Shown here one piece after another: positions 24,550 to 36,621 of a DNA stretch of 64,000 nt. The DNA comes from Agelaius tricolor (Eukaryota; Chordata; Aves; Passeriformes; Icteridae). Location: positions 496,001 to 560,000 of the forward strand of contig JALJCS010000038.1 of the NCBI GenBank assembly GCA_023055355.1, written 5' to 3'. Every line of letters starts with the position of its first letter. Position 1 is the stretch's first letter. The notes beneath the pieces were generated by a model, which was not told the DNA's origin, searched no databases, and saw only the letters and a program-made list of their open reading frames with translations. A program made the translations under genes and the position numbers.

Positions 24550-27500
24550 TCCATGGGCCTAACAAAAGGTGTCAGAGAACTGTGTGGCAGTGGATCTTGG
24601 GAGATGGCCCCTTGCAGTGTGCTGCACTAAAGCTCCTACTGGTCTCTGCAAGACTTCAGGTTTTGTTAGAACTACTGGCCACCTTGAAGACTTCTACTCT
24701 ATTTATTAGGTCAAAGACTGATTACTTCCCTGTCTACTTGGGTCCTGCACTCCAGATTTTTCCACATCTCAAATGCCTCTTTGCTGCCAAAAGCAGTTCT
24801 TTGTATCTTTTTTTAATGACTTTGAGTTTGGGGAGAAAGAAACCTTCTGTCTGCATATCCCTGAAGGGATGGACTCCTGTATCGTGGAAGTAACACACGG
24901 AGTAACTTCTGATGGGGAAAGGACAGACTTAAGTCCAGTGAATTTTGGTGGGTGAGGATAGAAGGATCTTCCTCCTGTGAATAGAATGTATTCCAGTGAA
25001 GTCACCCATTCTGCCATTCAAGTGGATTCTGGATTCTCCTCTCTTGTGTCTGCACTTGGCCATCCCTGAGGCGTGTGAAGAAGAAGAAGAAGGTTGCATC
25101 ACTTTCTGGTGAAGGTCACCTGGCAGTTTGCACTCTTTTGACTGGGAAAGAGACTTGGGAAGCTGAGGTGGGAGGACACGGTGACAGCTGGTGGCTCTGT
25201 GCACTCAAACTGCCTGAATCCAGAACTGCCTTATCAACGAGGTGTCCTTGAAAGCAACATTGTGGTGGTTTTAACCCCCCTATGAAGTGTAGTTCCAAGT
25301 CAAGCCTTACTACACACAGCCTTAGAGCAGGGAGGCCTCATGCTGCTCTGAACTGGAGCATATCCAGCTACAATCAGGATTCTGAAACACAAGAAATGGA
25401 CACCTAATCATGTGCAATGAAGACAGATTATTTAGGGATTTATACAGGCACACAACTGGAGTTTTCTGCCTCAGTGGCTTAAATACTACTACTCCCATTA
25501 AGGTCTGGTCACAGTAACCTTGCTATTGTCTCACAGTACTTCTTGCCAGGAAGAGACAGTTCTGATCTGCAATAAGAGTCCTTCTCTAGCACAATCCAGC
25601 AGGCACAGAGGCATCTGTCATGAGCTGACAGCTGGGGCTGACCACTGTTCTGGTCCTGTTGGAGTCACAGTCCTGAGCTGGACACTTGTTCCTCCTGAGA
25701 GGGAAAACGGCTGCACTTCAGATATGGTCCAGTGGGCTCAGGTGAACAGGGACTGAGACAAACCACAGGGAGAACTGCTGAGCTGCACAGTGCTGAGCTG
25801 AGCAGAAACCCTAATCCTCAGAAACTGCCAGCACCCAGGTGCTTGTGTGGTGCAGAAGCTCTTGAGTGAACACTAATCCAACGTGCTTTTCCCTTTCTTT
25901 CTGTGCTGTGCTGGCTCACCTCTGCTGTTGGACACTGCAGTCTTTGGTATTTATGGGTGTTGATTTGTTAAAGGTCAGTCAGTCTTTGTTAGATCTGCTT
26001 AAGCTGCTGCTGGCCTAGACTTGCCCTAGCAGGAGGGATGCTGGCAGCCTTCAGCTTTTTTTCCTGGTGTTATTTCCTTCACTGAAGGCCTTCACAGGCT
26101 GCTGTAATTCTCACCAAGGTGTGTGGGGAGATGGCAGGACAGGTTGGTGCACGTTCCCATGTTCTTATTGGCAATCCCAAGCAATCTCTGCCTCTTGAGA
26201 AGATGCTCCAGTACCACTTGCTGTGTTGCAAGAGCAATTTAAGGTTTAAAGCAATCTGTAATTAATACCTGTGGCAACAGCATCCCTCTCTGCTGCAATC
26301 TTTTCTTGAGGGTATAGTTTTCCTCCAAGAAAAATGGGACAGGTAGACCAGGGCAGCAGTGTGGTGGAGCATCCTGGGCTGCTCTGGCCACTGGGTGGAT
26401 GTTCTCTCTGAGCTGCTCCAGGTGGTCTTATCAGCTCTTGGGTACCTGCACTAGGGAGGCTTTTGGCCAGACCTGGTGTGGTCAAAGAGCCACCTGGGAG
26501 GTTCTGTACAAATGTAGAACCAGAGGGCCCCACTCTTGGGAGGCAGAATTGTACCTGCTCCAAACACTTCTGCCTCAGAACTGCTATAAATACTGCAGCT
26601 TTCCCATTCCATGCACAAACTCTGCTCTCATCTCCCTGAATCCTTGCCTGGGCTGTTCATTCTGGGTTCCCCTGGCACCTGCAGGGTTTCCTTATGCTGG
26701 AATTTCTTACTGGCAACAGGACCATCCATGAGTGTTCCTGTTCTGAGCAGCTGAAGTCTCCTTAAAGTAACCTGAGGAGGCAGCAGGCAAATCAGGATGA
26801 AAGCATTACTTGGAGATGAACTTGTGCACGTTTCCAGCATAGCTTTGGGCCCTGGGGGTGACCATCCCACTGGGGAAGGCACAGGGGAGGTGGCAGCACA
26901 GGTGTGGTGCTGCCTTCTCCCTTCCTCGGTGTGCAAGGCCTTGTGTTCTGTCACCTTGCTTCAGGGGGTGACAGTGAGTGCTTTTGGAAGGAGTTTGCAG
27001 TGGTTTAAAGGGATGCAGTGAGAGATTTGGCTGCTGGAAAGGATCTCTGGGATAAATTCTGTAGCCTTATCCAAACTATGGCTGCCAAACCTATTGAGTT
27101 CTGTGGGGAGAGCTTGCAACAACTTTGAAACGTCCAGACAGGCTGTTCCATACATAAAAAGCTGTTTTATATTCTGCTTATTTCCTTCCTGTGTGGTAGA
27201 ACTTCTGTCCTGCTGTTGAAAGGAGTGGTACTTTTCATTGTCTTGGGACATCTATTTCTTTATTCCAAGACTTTCTCCGTTCTTTAAGAGCAAAACCAGA
27301 TTTTCTGAGGGGACAAAAGAAAGTCTTAACCTTTTACCAGCTTTTGAATCTCCTCGTGTTGCCCTTGGCTTCATTCCTCAAGGTTTTTTGTGATTTATTT
27401 TTCTTGTTTTTGAAGTGAGACAATACTTAACTGGTGTTTCCTTACTTGTGTGACCAAGTAACACCTGTTCCGGCCTTGAGATGTTTCTGCTTCTGGTTTC

Positions 27501-28380
27501 TTACAATCCTGACCTGCTGAAAGAGCTGATATTTAGGGTGGGAGGTGTTAGTCTGGGGTGCCTTGGGGACCCATTATCTCACAGGGACTTGAACAAAGGA
27601 TGTTTAAATGGGTCTTAGCATGTGTTCCTCACAGGCAGGACTACTGCCAGGCAGGGGAAAGGGAAATCACCTTCAGCTGGGAGGGAAATCAGGACACTCC
27701 TGGATTTGGGAAGAGATGAGCTTTCCCTGGGAAGGAGAGTTCTGTTCTGCCTGCACCTCACTGCAGTTCAAGCTTTGTAGAACTTGGTGGCTTTGCCAAT
27801 GAGGTGGATCAAGCTGCTGGTGGTGGTCACTCGGGAGACTGATTTTGAGTTGGAATTTTGTGATTCCACCTAGAATTATTCACACTTCGGCATTGAACAG
27901 AGTGAAGGCCAGAAGTTGTTTTGGGAATCTGGGGTGCTTGGGAATCAGAGGCTGTTTTTCCCGAAGGAATATCAGTGACTTTGTTGTAGCTGTTTGGGGC
28001 AGTCTTCTAAAATGCCCTTTCCCCAAAGAAAGGGAGAGATAACACTTTTTTTTTTTTTTTTTCCCACTTTATTTGCGAAGAACTGCCAGAAAATGGTGTA
28101 GTGAACATTTCATCACTCCTTCTTTTATGCTTTTTTTTCAAACACTATTTTTGTAAGGTTTCCTTTAACTAAACGGATGTCTGTGCAAACCTCTCCCGTT
28201 GGTGTGAGTCGGAGTTGGGGCCGCTCCAGCCTTTCTGCGGTGTCCGTAGGTGTGACAGAGAGCCCTGGGGAACCCGCCCGGCTCCTCCACCGCCTTCTCC
28301 TTTCCGCCATGGGTTTGCTTTGCCTTCCCCAGGAATACGCGGCACGGGTGCCACCGCTCCTGCGAGCGCTCTGGGTGGCA
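24550..28380. other. TBC1D13 3' UTR and intergenic DNA before ENDOG
   Basis: No coding exon is recognisable in these 3.8 kb. The first part must be TBC1D13 3' UTR. I did not find AATAAA or ATTAAA on the plus strand, so the cleavage site cannot be set; a TATAAA variant occurs near 26,585. The frames here are short and unlike known families. Confidence 0.5.
28046..28073 (-). other. Poly(A) tract preceded by AATAAA on the minus strand
   Basis: T17 at 28046-28062 reads as A17 on the minus strand and is preceded, five bases upstream, by AATAAA (28073-28068). This resembles the 3' end of a retrotransposed transcript inserted on the minus strand. The spacing is shorter than usual and no parent gene was recognised. 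A chance T-tract is possible. Confidence 0.3.
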
Positions 28381-28610
28381 GTGGGCGCGGGTGTCCCCGG
28401 TGCCCGTGTCCCCGGTATCGGTGTGTCTCTGTCCCCGGTGCCCCCGTCCCCGGCCGTTCCCCAGGACAGCAGCCCCGGGATCGCGGCGCGCCCGCCGCTC
28501 CCGCTGTGCGCGCTCCCCCTTAAAGCGGCGATGCCGCCGGCGCAGCGCGGCCGCCCGGGGCCGGGCCGCGGCCCGTTTAAGGCGGGGCCGGGCCGCGCGG
28601 TGGAACGGCC
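28381..28610 (+). promoter_or_regulatory. ENDOG CpG-island promoter
   Basis: The DNA becomes very G+C- and CpG-rich and stays so through exon 1. A degenerate 14-15-bp repeat built on GTGTCCCCGGTGCCC fills 28391-28453. GGCGGGGCC boxes and a TTTAAGG stretch (about 28575) lie just before the start codon. Confidence 0.6.
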
Positions 28611-30590
28611 ATGCTGCGGGCCCGGTGGGTGCTGCCGCTGGCGGTGGGCGCGGGGCTGGGGGCGGCCCTCGCCCGCTGGGAGCGCCGGGAGCACCGGGAG
28701 CGGGGCGATGCGGCCGAGGGGCTGCTGGCCCGCCTGCCCGTGCTGCCCGCCGTGGCGGCGGCCAGCCTGCCCGCGCCGCCGGGCTCGGTGCGCACCGAGC
28801 TGAGCAAGTACGGGCTGCCCGGGCTGGCGCAGCTGCGGAGCCGCGAGTCCTACGTGCTGTGCTACGACCCGCGGAGCCGCAGCGCGCTCTGGGTCATCGA
28901 GCAGCTCAACCGCGACACGCTCAGCGGCGCTTCCGACCGCGCCGCCTGCGACTTCCAGGAGGACGACACGGTGCACGAATATCACCGCGCCACCAACGCC
29001 GACTACCGCGGCAGCGGCTTCGACCGCGGGCACCTGGCGGCCGCCGCCAACCACCGGTGGAGCCAGAAGGCCATGCGGGACACGTTCTACCTGAGCAACA
29101 TCGCCCCGCAGGTACGGCCCGAGGCTGCGCGGGGAGCCGGAGCTGCCCGCGTTCAGGGAAACCCCCGGGAGAGCCGCTGTGTTTGTGCCTGCAGCAGTTC
29201 AGGCAGAGAGGGGTCAGAGTCACTCGGAGGTGCCGATTTACTGATAGATTTAACAGCAGGGATCCTGCAAATGCACCTGCCTGTGTGTGCCTCTCAAGCC
29301 ATGAAAGAGAGACCCCGTTCAGCGCAGCTCCTGTCAGGAGCAGAATTAAACAATTAGATGCACACTTGCTAAAACTTGCAGCCTTAGGCAATGGGTGTGC
29401 AAACCAGGCCATCACTGCTCCCAAAGCAGAGGTGATAGTGGAGATTTGGTATGGAAAGTGCTTGGGGCTCTGTGAGATGTGTTACTCTAAACAGTGAGGA
29501 AATACCCCAGCAACTGACTACTGGCTGTGTTTCTAGAATCCTCATTTAAATCAGAATGCCTGGAATAACCTTGAGAAGTACTGCAGGAGCTTGGCAAAAA
29601 ACAACAGGAATGTCTACGTCTGCACAGGACCCCTCTTCCTGCCCAGGTAAACACAAGAGCTGAGCTGGACTAGCACCAAAAAGATGCATTGAGCTTGCAA
29701 AGGAAAACAGGCTGAGGGACCAGGAGGGGTCTACTAAGGGCCCTCTCAGTAGGTGAGACCAGCTGTGCACAGAGGTTCTGTGGAAAGGTACCTTAGGATT
29801 AGTTTATGTATTTCCCATCCAGATGATGATTTCATGAGTCAAGTGGGATTGCCGAGCTGCAGTGTAACCAGCTTGTTTTTGTTGTCAGTCCTTAACAATT
29901 TAGTAGATTAGCTGATTACCAGATTAGACTGCATACCCCATCCCTGCAGAATAAAACTTTCAGGTTCAATGTCATGGACTGCTTCTCCACTTAAGGACAT
30001 GACTTTATTTTCAAAGATCTCCACATAGCACCAAAGAGCAGCTGTCTCATGTTGAGATCTCTTCAGGAGCAGGAAGTAGCTTGGAAAATCTGTTAAAGAG
30101 AGCCAGCAGGGAGGGGATTTGGGAGCAGCCCCAATGCTCAGCTCACCCTCACCATGTCACATAGCCTCTGCCCCAGCTGTTTTACAGCCCTGTTGCAGAG
30201 GCAGAGCTGCTGCCTGCTGTGGGTGGGGTCTTAGGGGCTGTTGGAGGACTGAGGGGGTGGAGTGACACCAAAGCAGGAGCTAACCTGGGATGTTGCTGTT
30301 GGTGCAGGATGGAGGCCGATGGGAAGATGTATGTGAAGTACCAGGTGATTGGGAAGAACAACGTGGCTGTCCCCACCCATTTCTTCAAGGTGCTCATCTT
30401 GGAAAAGGAAAGTGGGGAGATTGAGTTGCGCTCCTACGTGATGCCCAACAGCCCTGTGGATGATAAAATCCCCCTGGAACGGTTCCTGGTTCCCATTGAG
30501 AGCATTGAGAGAGCCTCAGGGCTCCTCTTTGTCCCAAACATCCTCAGGAGAACAAGTAACTTGAAAGCCATCACAGCTGGAAAGCAGTGA
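28611..30590 (+). CDS. ENDOG: ENDOG, mitochondrial endonuclease G (complete, 3 exons)
   Basis: Exons: 28611-29111, 29537-29646, 30308-30590. They total 894 bases and 297 residues, the human length. The N-terminus (MLRARWVLPLAVGAGLGAAL, then an Arg-rich run) fits a mitochondrial presequence. The nuclease is of the beta-beta-alpha-metal (DNA/RNA non-specific) family. The catalytic DRGH is at 138-141, so the general base is His141 as in mammals, and the metal-binding Asn lies in the following ANHRW. The enzyme sits in the intermembrane space, cuts DNA and RNA, and moves to the nucleus in caspase-independent apoptosis. It is also implicated in paternal mtDNA and mitochondrial DNA handling. Exon 1 is extremely GC-rich, unlike exons 2 and 3; this reflects the CpG island. 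The donor of exon 1 (CAG|GTACGG) is only moderate. Confidence 0.97.
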
Positions 30591-31603
30591 ACCTTGACTA
30601 GAACAAATACAGGTAACCCCTGGCAAGGGACTGGCAATCACTTGCAGAATTCCTTGTGTAAATGTGGGAATTAAGATTCAAACCTGTGCTTCTCCACTGT
30701 TCCCCTTGTGTCTGACTGAAACACACACAGAGCAGGGCTCCAGAGTGGTCCTGCAGGAGGCTCAGGAGCACCTGACACTGTAGTAGCTCTCTAGGATTTG
30801 CTCCTAATCCACTGCTGCCTTGGAGTTGTGTGAGGCTCACTCAGGCAGAAAGGGAAGTCAACTGTTGCTGTTCAGCAGGGAAGGAGGGGAGCAAGGTGGG
30901 TGCCAAGGGAGCAGAGGAGGAGTTCCTGCCTTCCTGTGGCCAAAGAACTGTACAATTGTTTTCTTTCAGAAGATGGTTTTAGCAGTAAAGCTTTGAACCC
31001 ATGGTATTGGTTGTTTCTTATCTGCTCTCACCAAAGCTCTGAATATCTCAGCAGGAGGAGGGGAGGATGGAGCCAACTTTTCCAGCTGCTTTCCTGTCTG
31101 AGCTCACTGTAGGCAGAGCTTAAGGCATCACAGACAGAGCCAGACTGTAATGAGATGATGTGTTTCAGTGCTGAGGCTCAATTGAAGCTCCAGCCCTTCC
31201 TGCTGTTGGGAAAGATGAAGCCTTGAAGGGGGGCTGGGGGAAGTCAGGCTGAGGCAGGAACAGCTTCTTGGCATAAGGATAAGTTTTGACTTTGTTTCAG
31301 TCTGAAGGCCACATTGCTCCAGAGGCACTGCCTGAAATCCAGGCCCACACCTGGATTTCACAGCAACTGAGGTTCCATACAGCTTTATTGCCACCCCAGA
31401 TGTCCGAGCTGCTGAGACCAAGTCTGCTGCCAGCCTCATACCAACTGCTGGGAAGCAGCAACCAGCCCTGGACCATGCAGGCAGGAGGGCACAGACCTGG
31501 GCTCCCAGCAGCAGTGAAGGCCTGGCTGGGTGTTGGGGTGTGTCCACAATGAGCCTCTGTGAGCCACCTGCACTCCCAGAGCCCAGAGCACGCTTGCTTA
31601 AAC
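30591..31603. other. ENDOG 3' UTR and intergenic DNA
   Basis: No coding exon is seen. ENDOG transcripts must end in this kilobase, but I find no AATAAA on the plus strand; an ATTAAG near 30,671 is the nearest variant. The region ends at the retroviral LTR. Confidence 0.5.
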
Positions 31604-32097
31604 TGCTGATGAACAAGGTGAGAGACAGCTCTTTGTGTGGAGCTCCAAACAGAGTTTATTGCAATGTAGAGGGTCCAGGGACAGAGGCCAAACAAGGCTC
31701 AGGACACAGGGTTTATAAGGGGGAAAAGGGGCGGATCTGAGGGTCAAGGGCCAATGGGAACTGAGTACAAGTGTGTGGAGGAGGGGCAGCCAACTGGGGA
31801 ACCAATGAGGTTACAGGGGCGGAGCACTGCAATAAACCAGCACCAATAGGAGAAAAGGAAGGGGAGAACATTCTAGAGAGAGTCCATATAAGGAAAAAAG
31901 AGCAGTTGGACTGGGTGATACCAATATAACCTGTGGCATTAACATGGGTCTGCCAGCGCTTATGGGTGAGACCACTGCATTCAGAGCAGTGTCTCTCTTT
32001 GACCCTGGGTCTCCACAGCTGGGCAGCGCTGCCAGTTCCAGTCACACTGTGCCTTGGTCCCTCCAGGCTCCTGGAGTGACCTGCCCAGCACCCCACA
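31604..32097 (-). mobile_element. Solo LTR of an endogenous retrovirus
   Basis: Read on the minus strand, this 494-bp segment has LTR architecture: it begins TG and ends CA. Its U3-like half has three CCAAT boxes (plus-strand CCAAT near 31752, 31801 and 31842) and GC boxes. A TATA box lies at 31717-31712 and an AATAAA at 31660-31655, about 55 bases downstream, with a U5-like tail after it. No gag, pol or env sequence and no second LTR is nearby, so it looks like a solo LTR. I could not find a target-site duplication, so the edges may be off by some bases. The family was not identified. Confidence 0.7.
31655..31660 (-). terminator. AATAAA in the LTR, probable SPOUT1 poly(A) signal
   Basis: It is the only canonical hexamer on the minus strand that I find in the roughly 500 bases after the SPOUT1 stop. 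It belongs to the LTR and points the same way as SPOUT1. Use by SPOUT1 is inferred. Confidence 0.45.
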
Positions 32098-32144
32098 TTT
32101 GAAGAGCTGCCTCCCCAAGGGCAAGGTCAGTGGTTTCCCTTCCC

Positions 32145-35100
32145 TCAGGTGTCTTTGGGTGTCTTCACAGCCTCCTCAATGTGTGGTCTCAGCGCAGACA
32201 GAGAGATCAGCAGCGCTTCCTGCAGCAGAGCCAGGGCAGTCAGAGCACACCTGGGCCATGTGTCACTGCCCAGGCAGACACCCAGCACTGCCCTGTGCAC
32301 ACCCAGCACCCTCAGCCCTACCTCTGTCCGGATGGTTCTGCTGCCTTGGCTGGGACACGTGTTCAGGTAGAAGTCAAACAAGATGCTTGGGTCGGTGACC
32401 TCCAGGTTTGGGTCCACATCAACCCCAGCTTCCAAGCCCTCAAGGCCTCCAAATACAACAAGGGCATGCCTGGGGAGAGCACAAGGACAGGGTGAGAGGG
32501 CAGACTGTCTAGGTCAGCATCCAGGCTCCCGTGTGCTGCTGAAACGGGGAGCTGTGTTGTTGCTGACAGTGCCCACTGCAGCTGCCTCCCCAATGGCCAA
32601 TGTGACAGTCCCTGCTACCAACTGCAGAGAAAGAGGAAAAGAATTGGCCTTGTTCTGAGGTATTTCCCCTGCTCTGCTGCCTGCACCAGCCTCACTGGGA
32701 GTTCTGAGTGGGGCCAAACAGGCAGGACACAAACCTGAAGGAGGGCAGAGTGACCTGGTCCACGGAGCTGCCCCGCTCTGAGGTGCCAATAGAGAGATCA
32801 TAACCTTCCTTGAATGGGCACTCGGAAAAGACAGCACCTGGAAAAGAGAGTTTGGAGTTACTGCTGCCATGTCCTCAACCATGTGCCTTCTGGACAGGCT
32901 AAAACACTCCATGGTTAAGTGGTGGCAGCAAGAGTGCCAAAAGTGCAGCTTGAGACAGAATGACTCCTCCTTCCCACATAATTCCCTTGCTGCAAGAGTC
33001 TCCCACATCCTTTTCCTCAAAGCTCAAGACAGGTGCCAGGAACCATCCCCTAACAGCTTACAGTGTTCCTACAAGGTCCAATCAACCAGAAGATACAAAA
33101 AGAATTTTCCAGGGCTCTTGAACTCAAATTTGATTGCTGGCTGTGATGTGAATGAGCGGGATGTAGTTATGGAAATAGAGATGGGCATCAACTCATCTCT
33201 TGCTGTTTTACAGCCCTTTGGAGCAATGGTGAGTGGAGGTTACAGGGCACAGTCCTGGAGGGTGACTGGGGTGGTTCATGCCTTGTTTCATCCCTAAAGT
33301 CTGCCTGCCATGTGGCTGCTGGCTGCACATGTAATGTGCCCATCTCCTTCAGACAAGACTTCTAGGAAAGGGATGTGTGCAGCCAGTAGGCCTGAGACTG
33401 GTGTGGACACCCAGGCAGAGAATCTCTGTGCATACTCACTCAGGCAGGAGGCCAGGCGGACGCTGTAGCCCCAGTACAAGCCTGAGACTGCCCGGGGGTG
33501 CTGCGAGGACACCACGGTGCCTTTCCGCACTTTGGCTTCTGAAAGAAAGCAAAGAGGTTAAACAGCCCCTGTGATCTGGTGAGATTTGACCAGCCACAGC
33601 CATCACCCTCTCTTTTTCCAGGATGTGAATAAGTATTCTGGAAATGTGGTGAGTTCTGGAAAGCCTGTGAGTGTGTTTGGGCTGTTTACTGCTGAGAAGA
33701 ACTGACAGTTCTTTCGAGTTATTGAGGCAGGCATGGTAAGGGTGTTATTAGATTTGTGTATGGAGTGATGGGAACATGCAGAACTGTTGGGTACCTTCAA
33801 ACCTGTCATACAGAAGGACCAGCTCCTGCAGGACTGAAGTTTACAGATGCTCCTGGGGCCATGGATTACCTGGATTCTGGGGCTCCTTCAGGCGCACGGT
33901 GACTCGCAGACCAGGATTCAGCTGTTTGTCAATCTGCACCTCCTGCAGTGACAGTCACCATCAGAACCAGACATTCTGGAAGGACTGGGGAAGGTGGGGA
34001 AGGAAGGGAATCCTTTGAGGAAGTGGGGGTCTATTCTGGCATGGAGCTGAGATGAAGAGCTCTGTGTGTGGGTCAGGGGCTTGCTCATCAGTCTGAAGCT
34101 TATTTTGCTACTCAAAGGTTCAGCTGCATCAGTAAAGCAATGATCTGTTGGAATGCCTGGGGCCTGCTGGGGCCTGGGAAGCCACAAATATTACCAAGTC
34201 AGAAGGGACAAGACAGCAACAACCTTAAACCCCCCACCAGCCAACTGCAGAAACCCAGCAGCACCCACCCTGCCTGCTGCAAATCTGCCAGAGAGACAAG
34301 GGAAGTTGTTCTGGCATCTGTGGGTAACAGACACACCTTCCTCATCCCACAGTTAACAAAAGAGCCTCGGCCTGGCTTGGTTGGCCGGTCCAGCACGACG
34401 CCCTCCCGGTACTCCGAGTCCTCGTCCATCCGCATGTGGTGGGGGCTGTCCAGGGGGTTGAGCAGCCCTAGAACAGCACAGAACAAAGAGGTGCTGGGGG
34501 AAAACACAGGTGTAGGTGCAGGTGCTCCCCTGCTCCTTCCCTCTCAGGTCCAGTGCTGAAGTGGGGAAAAGTCCTGGCTGTCCCACACACAAGGAGCCAG
34601 AGCTCAGGAAGGAGAGAGACAACTGCATTTACCTGCAAACTGCAGGTCCTCGTGTTTTGGAAAAAAGGATTTCCTCAAGTACCTGTCACCAGAGAAAGGT
34701 GAAATGTGAAAAGGTGTGTTTATGGAATCTGGATCTCAATTCTAGCCCTGTTCTGACTCAAAGGAGCTGAGTATAGAGAAAAGCAAACTTACTGAGGGCA
34801 CTCCAAGTACTGCAGGATCCGAGCCAGCTGCACACAAGCCTTGCCTTTCTTCCCAATTCCTTCAAAATCCCCCTCCACACTCCTGAAAGTGAAAGCAAGC
34901 AGCTTCTTAACTCAGCATGAGATTGGTCAAGTCTCCAGAAGACCAAGCCTTGCTTCTTAATCTGACACCAGCAGCACATCCCTCTCCTCTAACCCGTGTA
35001 AGAGGGCTGCTCCAGAGACAATCTGTTAACAGATCATCCTTGGAACTCTCTCCAAGCCTAGTACCTTTTTCAGGTTTTTGTGGTTTTTTATCTTTCTGTA

Positions 35101-36502
35101 TTAATGTGATGTGTCAAGATATCCTGTTCCTCCACAGCAAGGTTTAAGGGTACAGGAGAACTTGGCCTCCTGTTGCTTTGTCAACCCCATGTTGGGATAA
35201 ATGATCTGAGCTGCCAAGGGCAGTTCAGTCAACATCTTTTTCCCTGGGGTATAGTGGTCCCTGTAATCCTGGCACTGGGGAGAGAGGTACATGCAGTTCC
35301 TTCCTGGCCTTAGCTTAATAGAAGAATGAAGAAACAGAAAGCTGAGAGGAAATATCATGTAGAACAACATGGCTCTTCCTTCAGAGAATCACAGAATGGC
35401 CTGGGTTGGAAGGGAACTTGACAGGAGGTGGAACAAGATGATCTTTTATGAGCAGGAACACCTTCCTCTATCCCAATTTGCTCCAAGCCCCATCCAAGCT
35501 GGCCTTGGACAGGCACAGTGCAACCACAGCTTCTCTGGGAAAGCTGTGCCAGTGCCTCACCACCCTCAGAGGGAAGAACTCTTTCCTGAAACCCATTCTA
35601 AGCGTGCTCTCTTTCAGTCTTGCCTTACTTGACATCCTCTCCGTGCTCGTCGAACACCACGATCTCATCCACGCAGAAGATGGCGCAGGCGCGGGCGATC
35701 TGTCCGGCCAGGTAGGAGCGCAGGGCCGGTGACTGCGCGTTGTTCAGGATGGAGCCGGGCAGGGCCACGCTCAGCGTGTGCGGCCGGCCTGGGGAGCAGA
35801 GACATGAGAGAGCCGGTGTGCAGCGTCACATCTGCTGCTTTGGCTGCGCTCCTGCGTGATGGGGGAAAAGCAACTTCTGTTTCTTAGATTAATCACTGGT
35901 TTTCTCTTTAGAAGGATCTCTACTGCAGTGGTTGCTGCACAGTGTTTGTGCCTGTTTGAGCATGTGGACTGATCCACACCGGATCTGTGAAGTAACACCT
36001 TTCCTATCGATAGGTGACACCGACTGCCTTTTAACAGCCAGGTTTTCTAGCACTTTCCACCCAGGTCTCCCCACTGGGTCACAGCAGCATCACCTCTGTC
36101 TTCCTTCTGCTCCTCCTGCGTCTGGGCTTCTTGTTCTGCCAGCTCTCGCATCCGCTGTTTGTCCAGTTTCTTCAGCAGCTTAATCTCCTTCCATTTCTTC
36201 GTCTCTGCTTTCCCTGGGACGGAGAACAGCGCCTGGCATTAAACACCGCGCCGTGACCGCCTAGCGGCCGCAGCCCCCGCAATACTCGGCCTTCCTTACT
36301 CTCCTGCTTCCAGCGCCGCCAGTCCACCTTCCTGTCCTCAACCTACGGGGGACAGCACGCGTTACCGCCGGGCTCCCCTCCGAGCCGGACCCGGGGAACG
36401 GCCCGGGCTCCCCTCAAGGTCGCGGGCTGGACCCAGGCCCCCCTTAGCGCCCACCTGCGCGCCTCTGGGCCGCTTCCCCACGCCGCTCTCCGTGTCCGCC
36501 AT
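32145..36502 (-). CDS. SPOUT1: SPOUT1 (C9orf114/CENP-32), SPOUT-domain RNA methyltransferase (complete, 12 exons)
   Basis: Coding exons in transcript order: 36502-36455, 36342-36300, 36213-36094, 35788-35629, 34882-34793, 34682-34633, 34467-34337, 33942-33870, 33538-33440, 32837-32735, 32469-32322, 32219-32145. They total 1,140 bases and 379 residues (human 376 as I recall). The first 75 or so residues are highly charged (KKWKEIKLLKKLDKQ, then Glu/Gln-rich), probably helical and nucleic-acid binding. The SPOUT domain starts at PHTLSVALPGSIL; the conserved GSFVNCGM segment and an OB-like insert follow, and the knot is near the C-terminus (HALVVFGGLEGLE and NTCPSQGSRTIRTEEALLISL). The family methylates RNA; human SPOUT1 is also needed for spindle-pole and kinetochore integrity. 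The exon 10 donor (CAG|GTTTGTG) is weak. A CR1 fragment follows exon 4 and an LTR follows the stop. Confidence 0.96.
35385..35618 (-). mobile_element. CR1 LINE 3' fragment in SPOUT1 intron 4
   Basis: The plus strand begins with the antisense CR1 tail (AATCACAGAATGG, then GGTTGGAAGGGAACTTG). It continues with the characteristic AAGCCCCATCCAAGCTGGCCTTGGACA, CTTCTCTGGGAAAGCTGTGCCAGTGCCTCACCACCCTCA and CTCTTTCAGT blocks. The element is therefore on the minus strand, 5'-truncated, and ends 9 bases from the exon 4 splice donor. Such short tails are typical of birds and reptiles. Confidence 0.85.
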
Positions 36503-36600
36503 CTTCCCCGCGCTGCCGGCCGCGCCCCCGCGCTGCTGATTGGCCGGAGGGCTCAGGCTCCGCCCACGGTGGGGAGGAGCCTAAGGTCACGTGGTTGGTG
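36503..36600 (-). promoter_or_regulatory. SPOUT1 promoter with CCAAT box and E-box
   Basis: Directly upstream of the SPOUT1 ATG the minus strand carries a CCAAT box in GGCCAATCAG (36543-36539), about 40 bases from the start codon. A GC box (GGGCGG, about 36560) and a palindromic E-box CACGTG (36588-36593) lie further out. This fits a compact TATA-less housekeeping promoter. Confidence 0.6.
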
Positions 36601-36621
36601 TTTGAGCGGCCCGCGCGGCAG

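Noticed and set aside
28125..29054. A 309-codon minus-strand open frame opposite ENDOG exon 1
   Set aside because: It mirrors the very GC-rich ENDOG exon and promoter, is full of Ala/Arg/Pro/Gly, has no family resemblance, and ENDOG on the other strand is certain.
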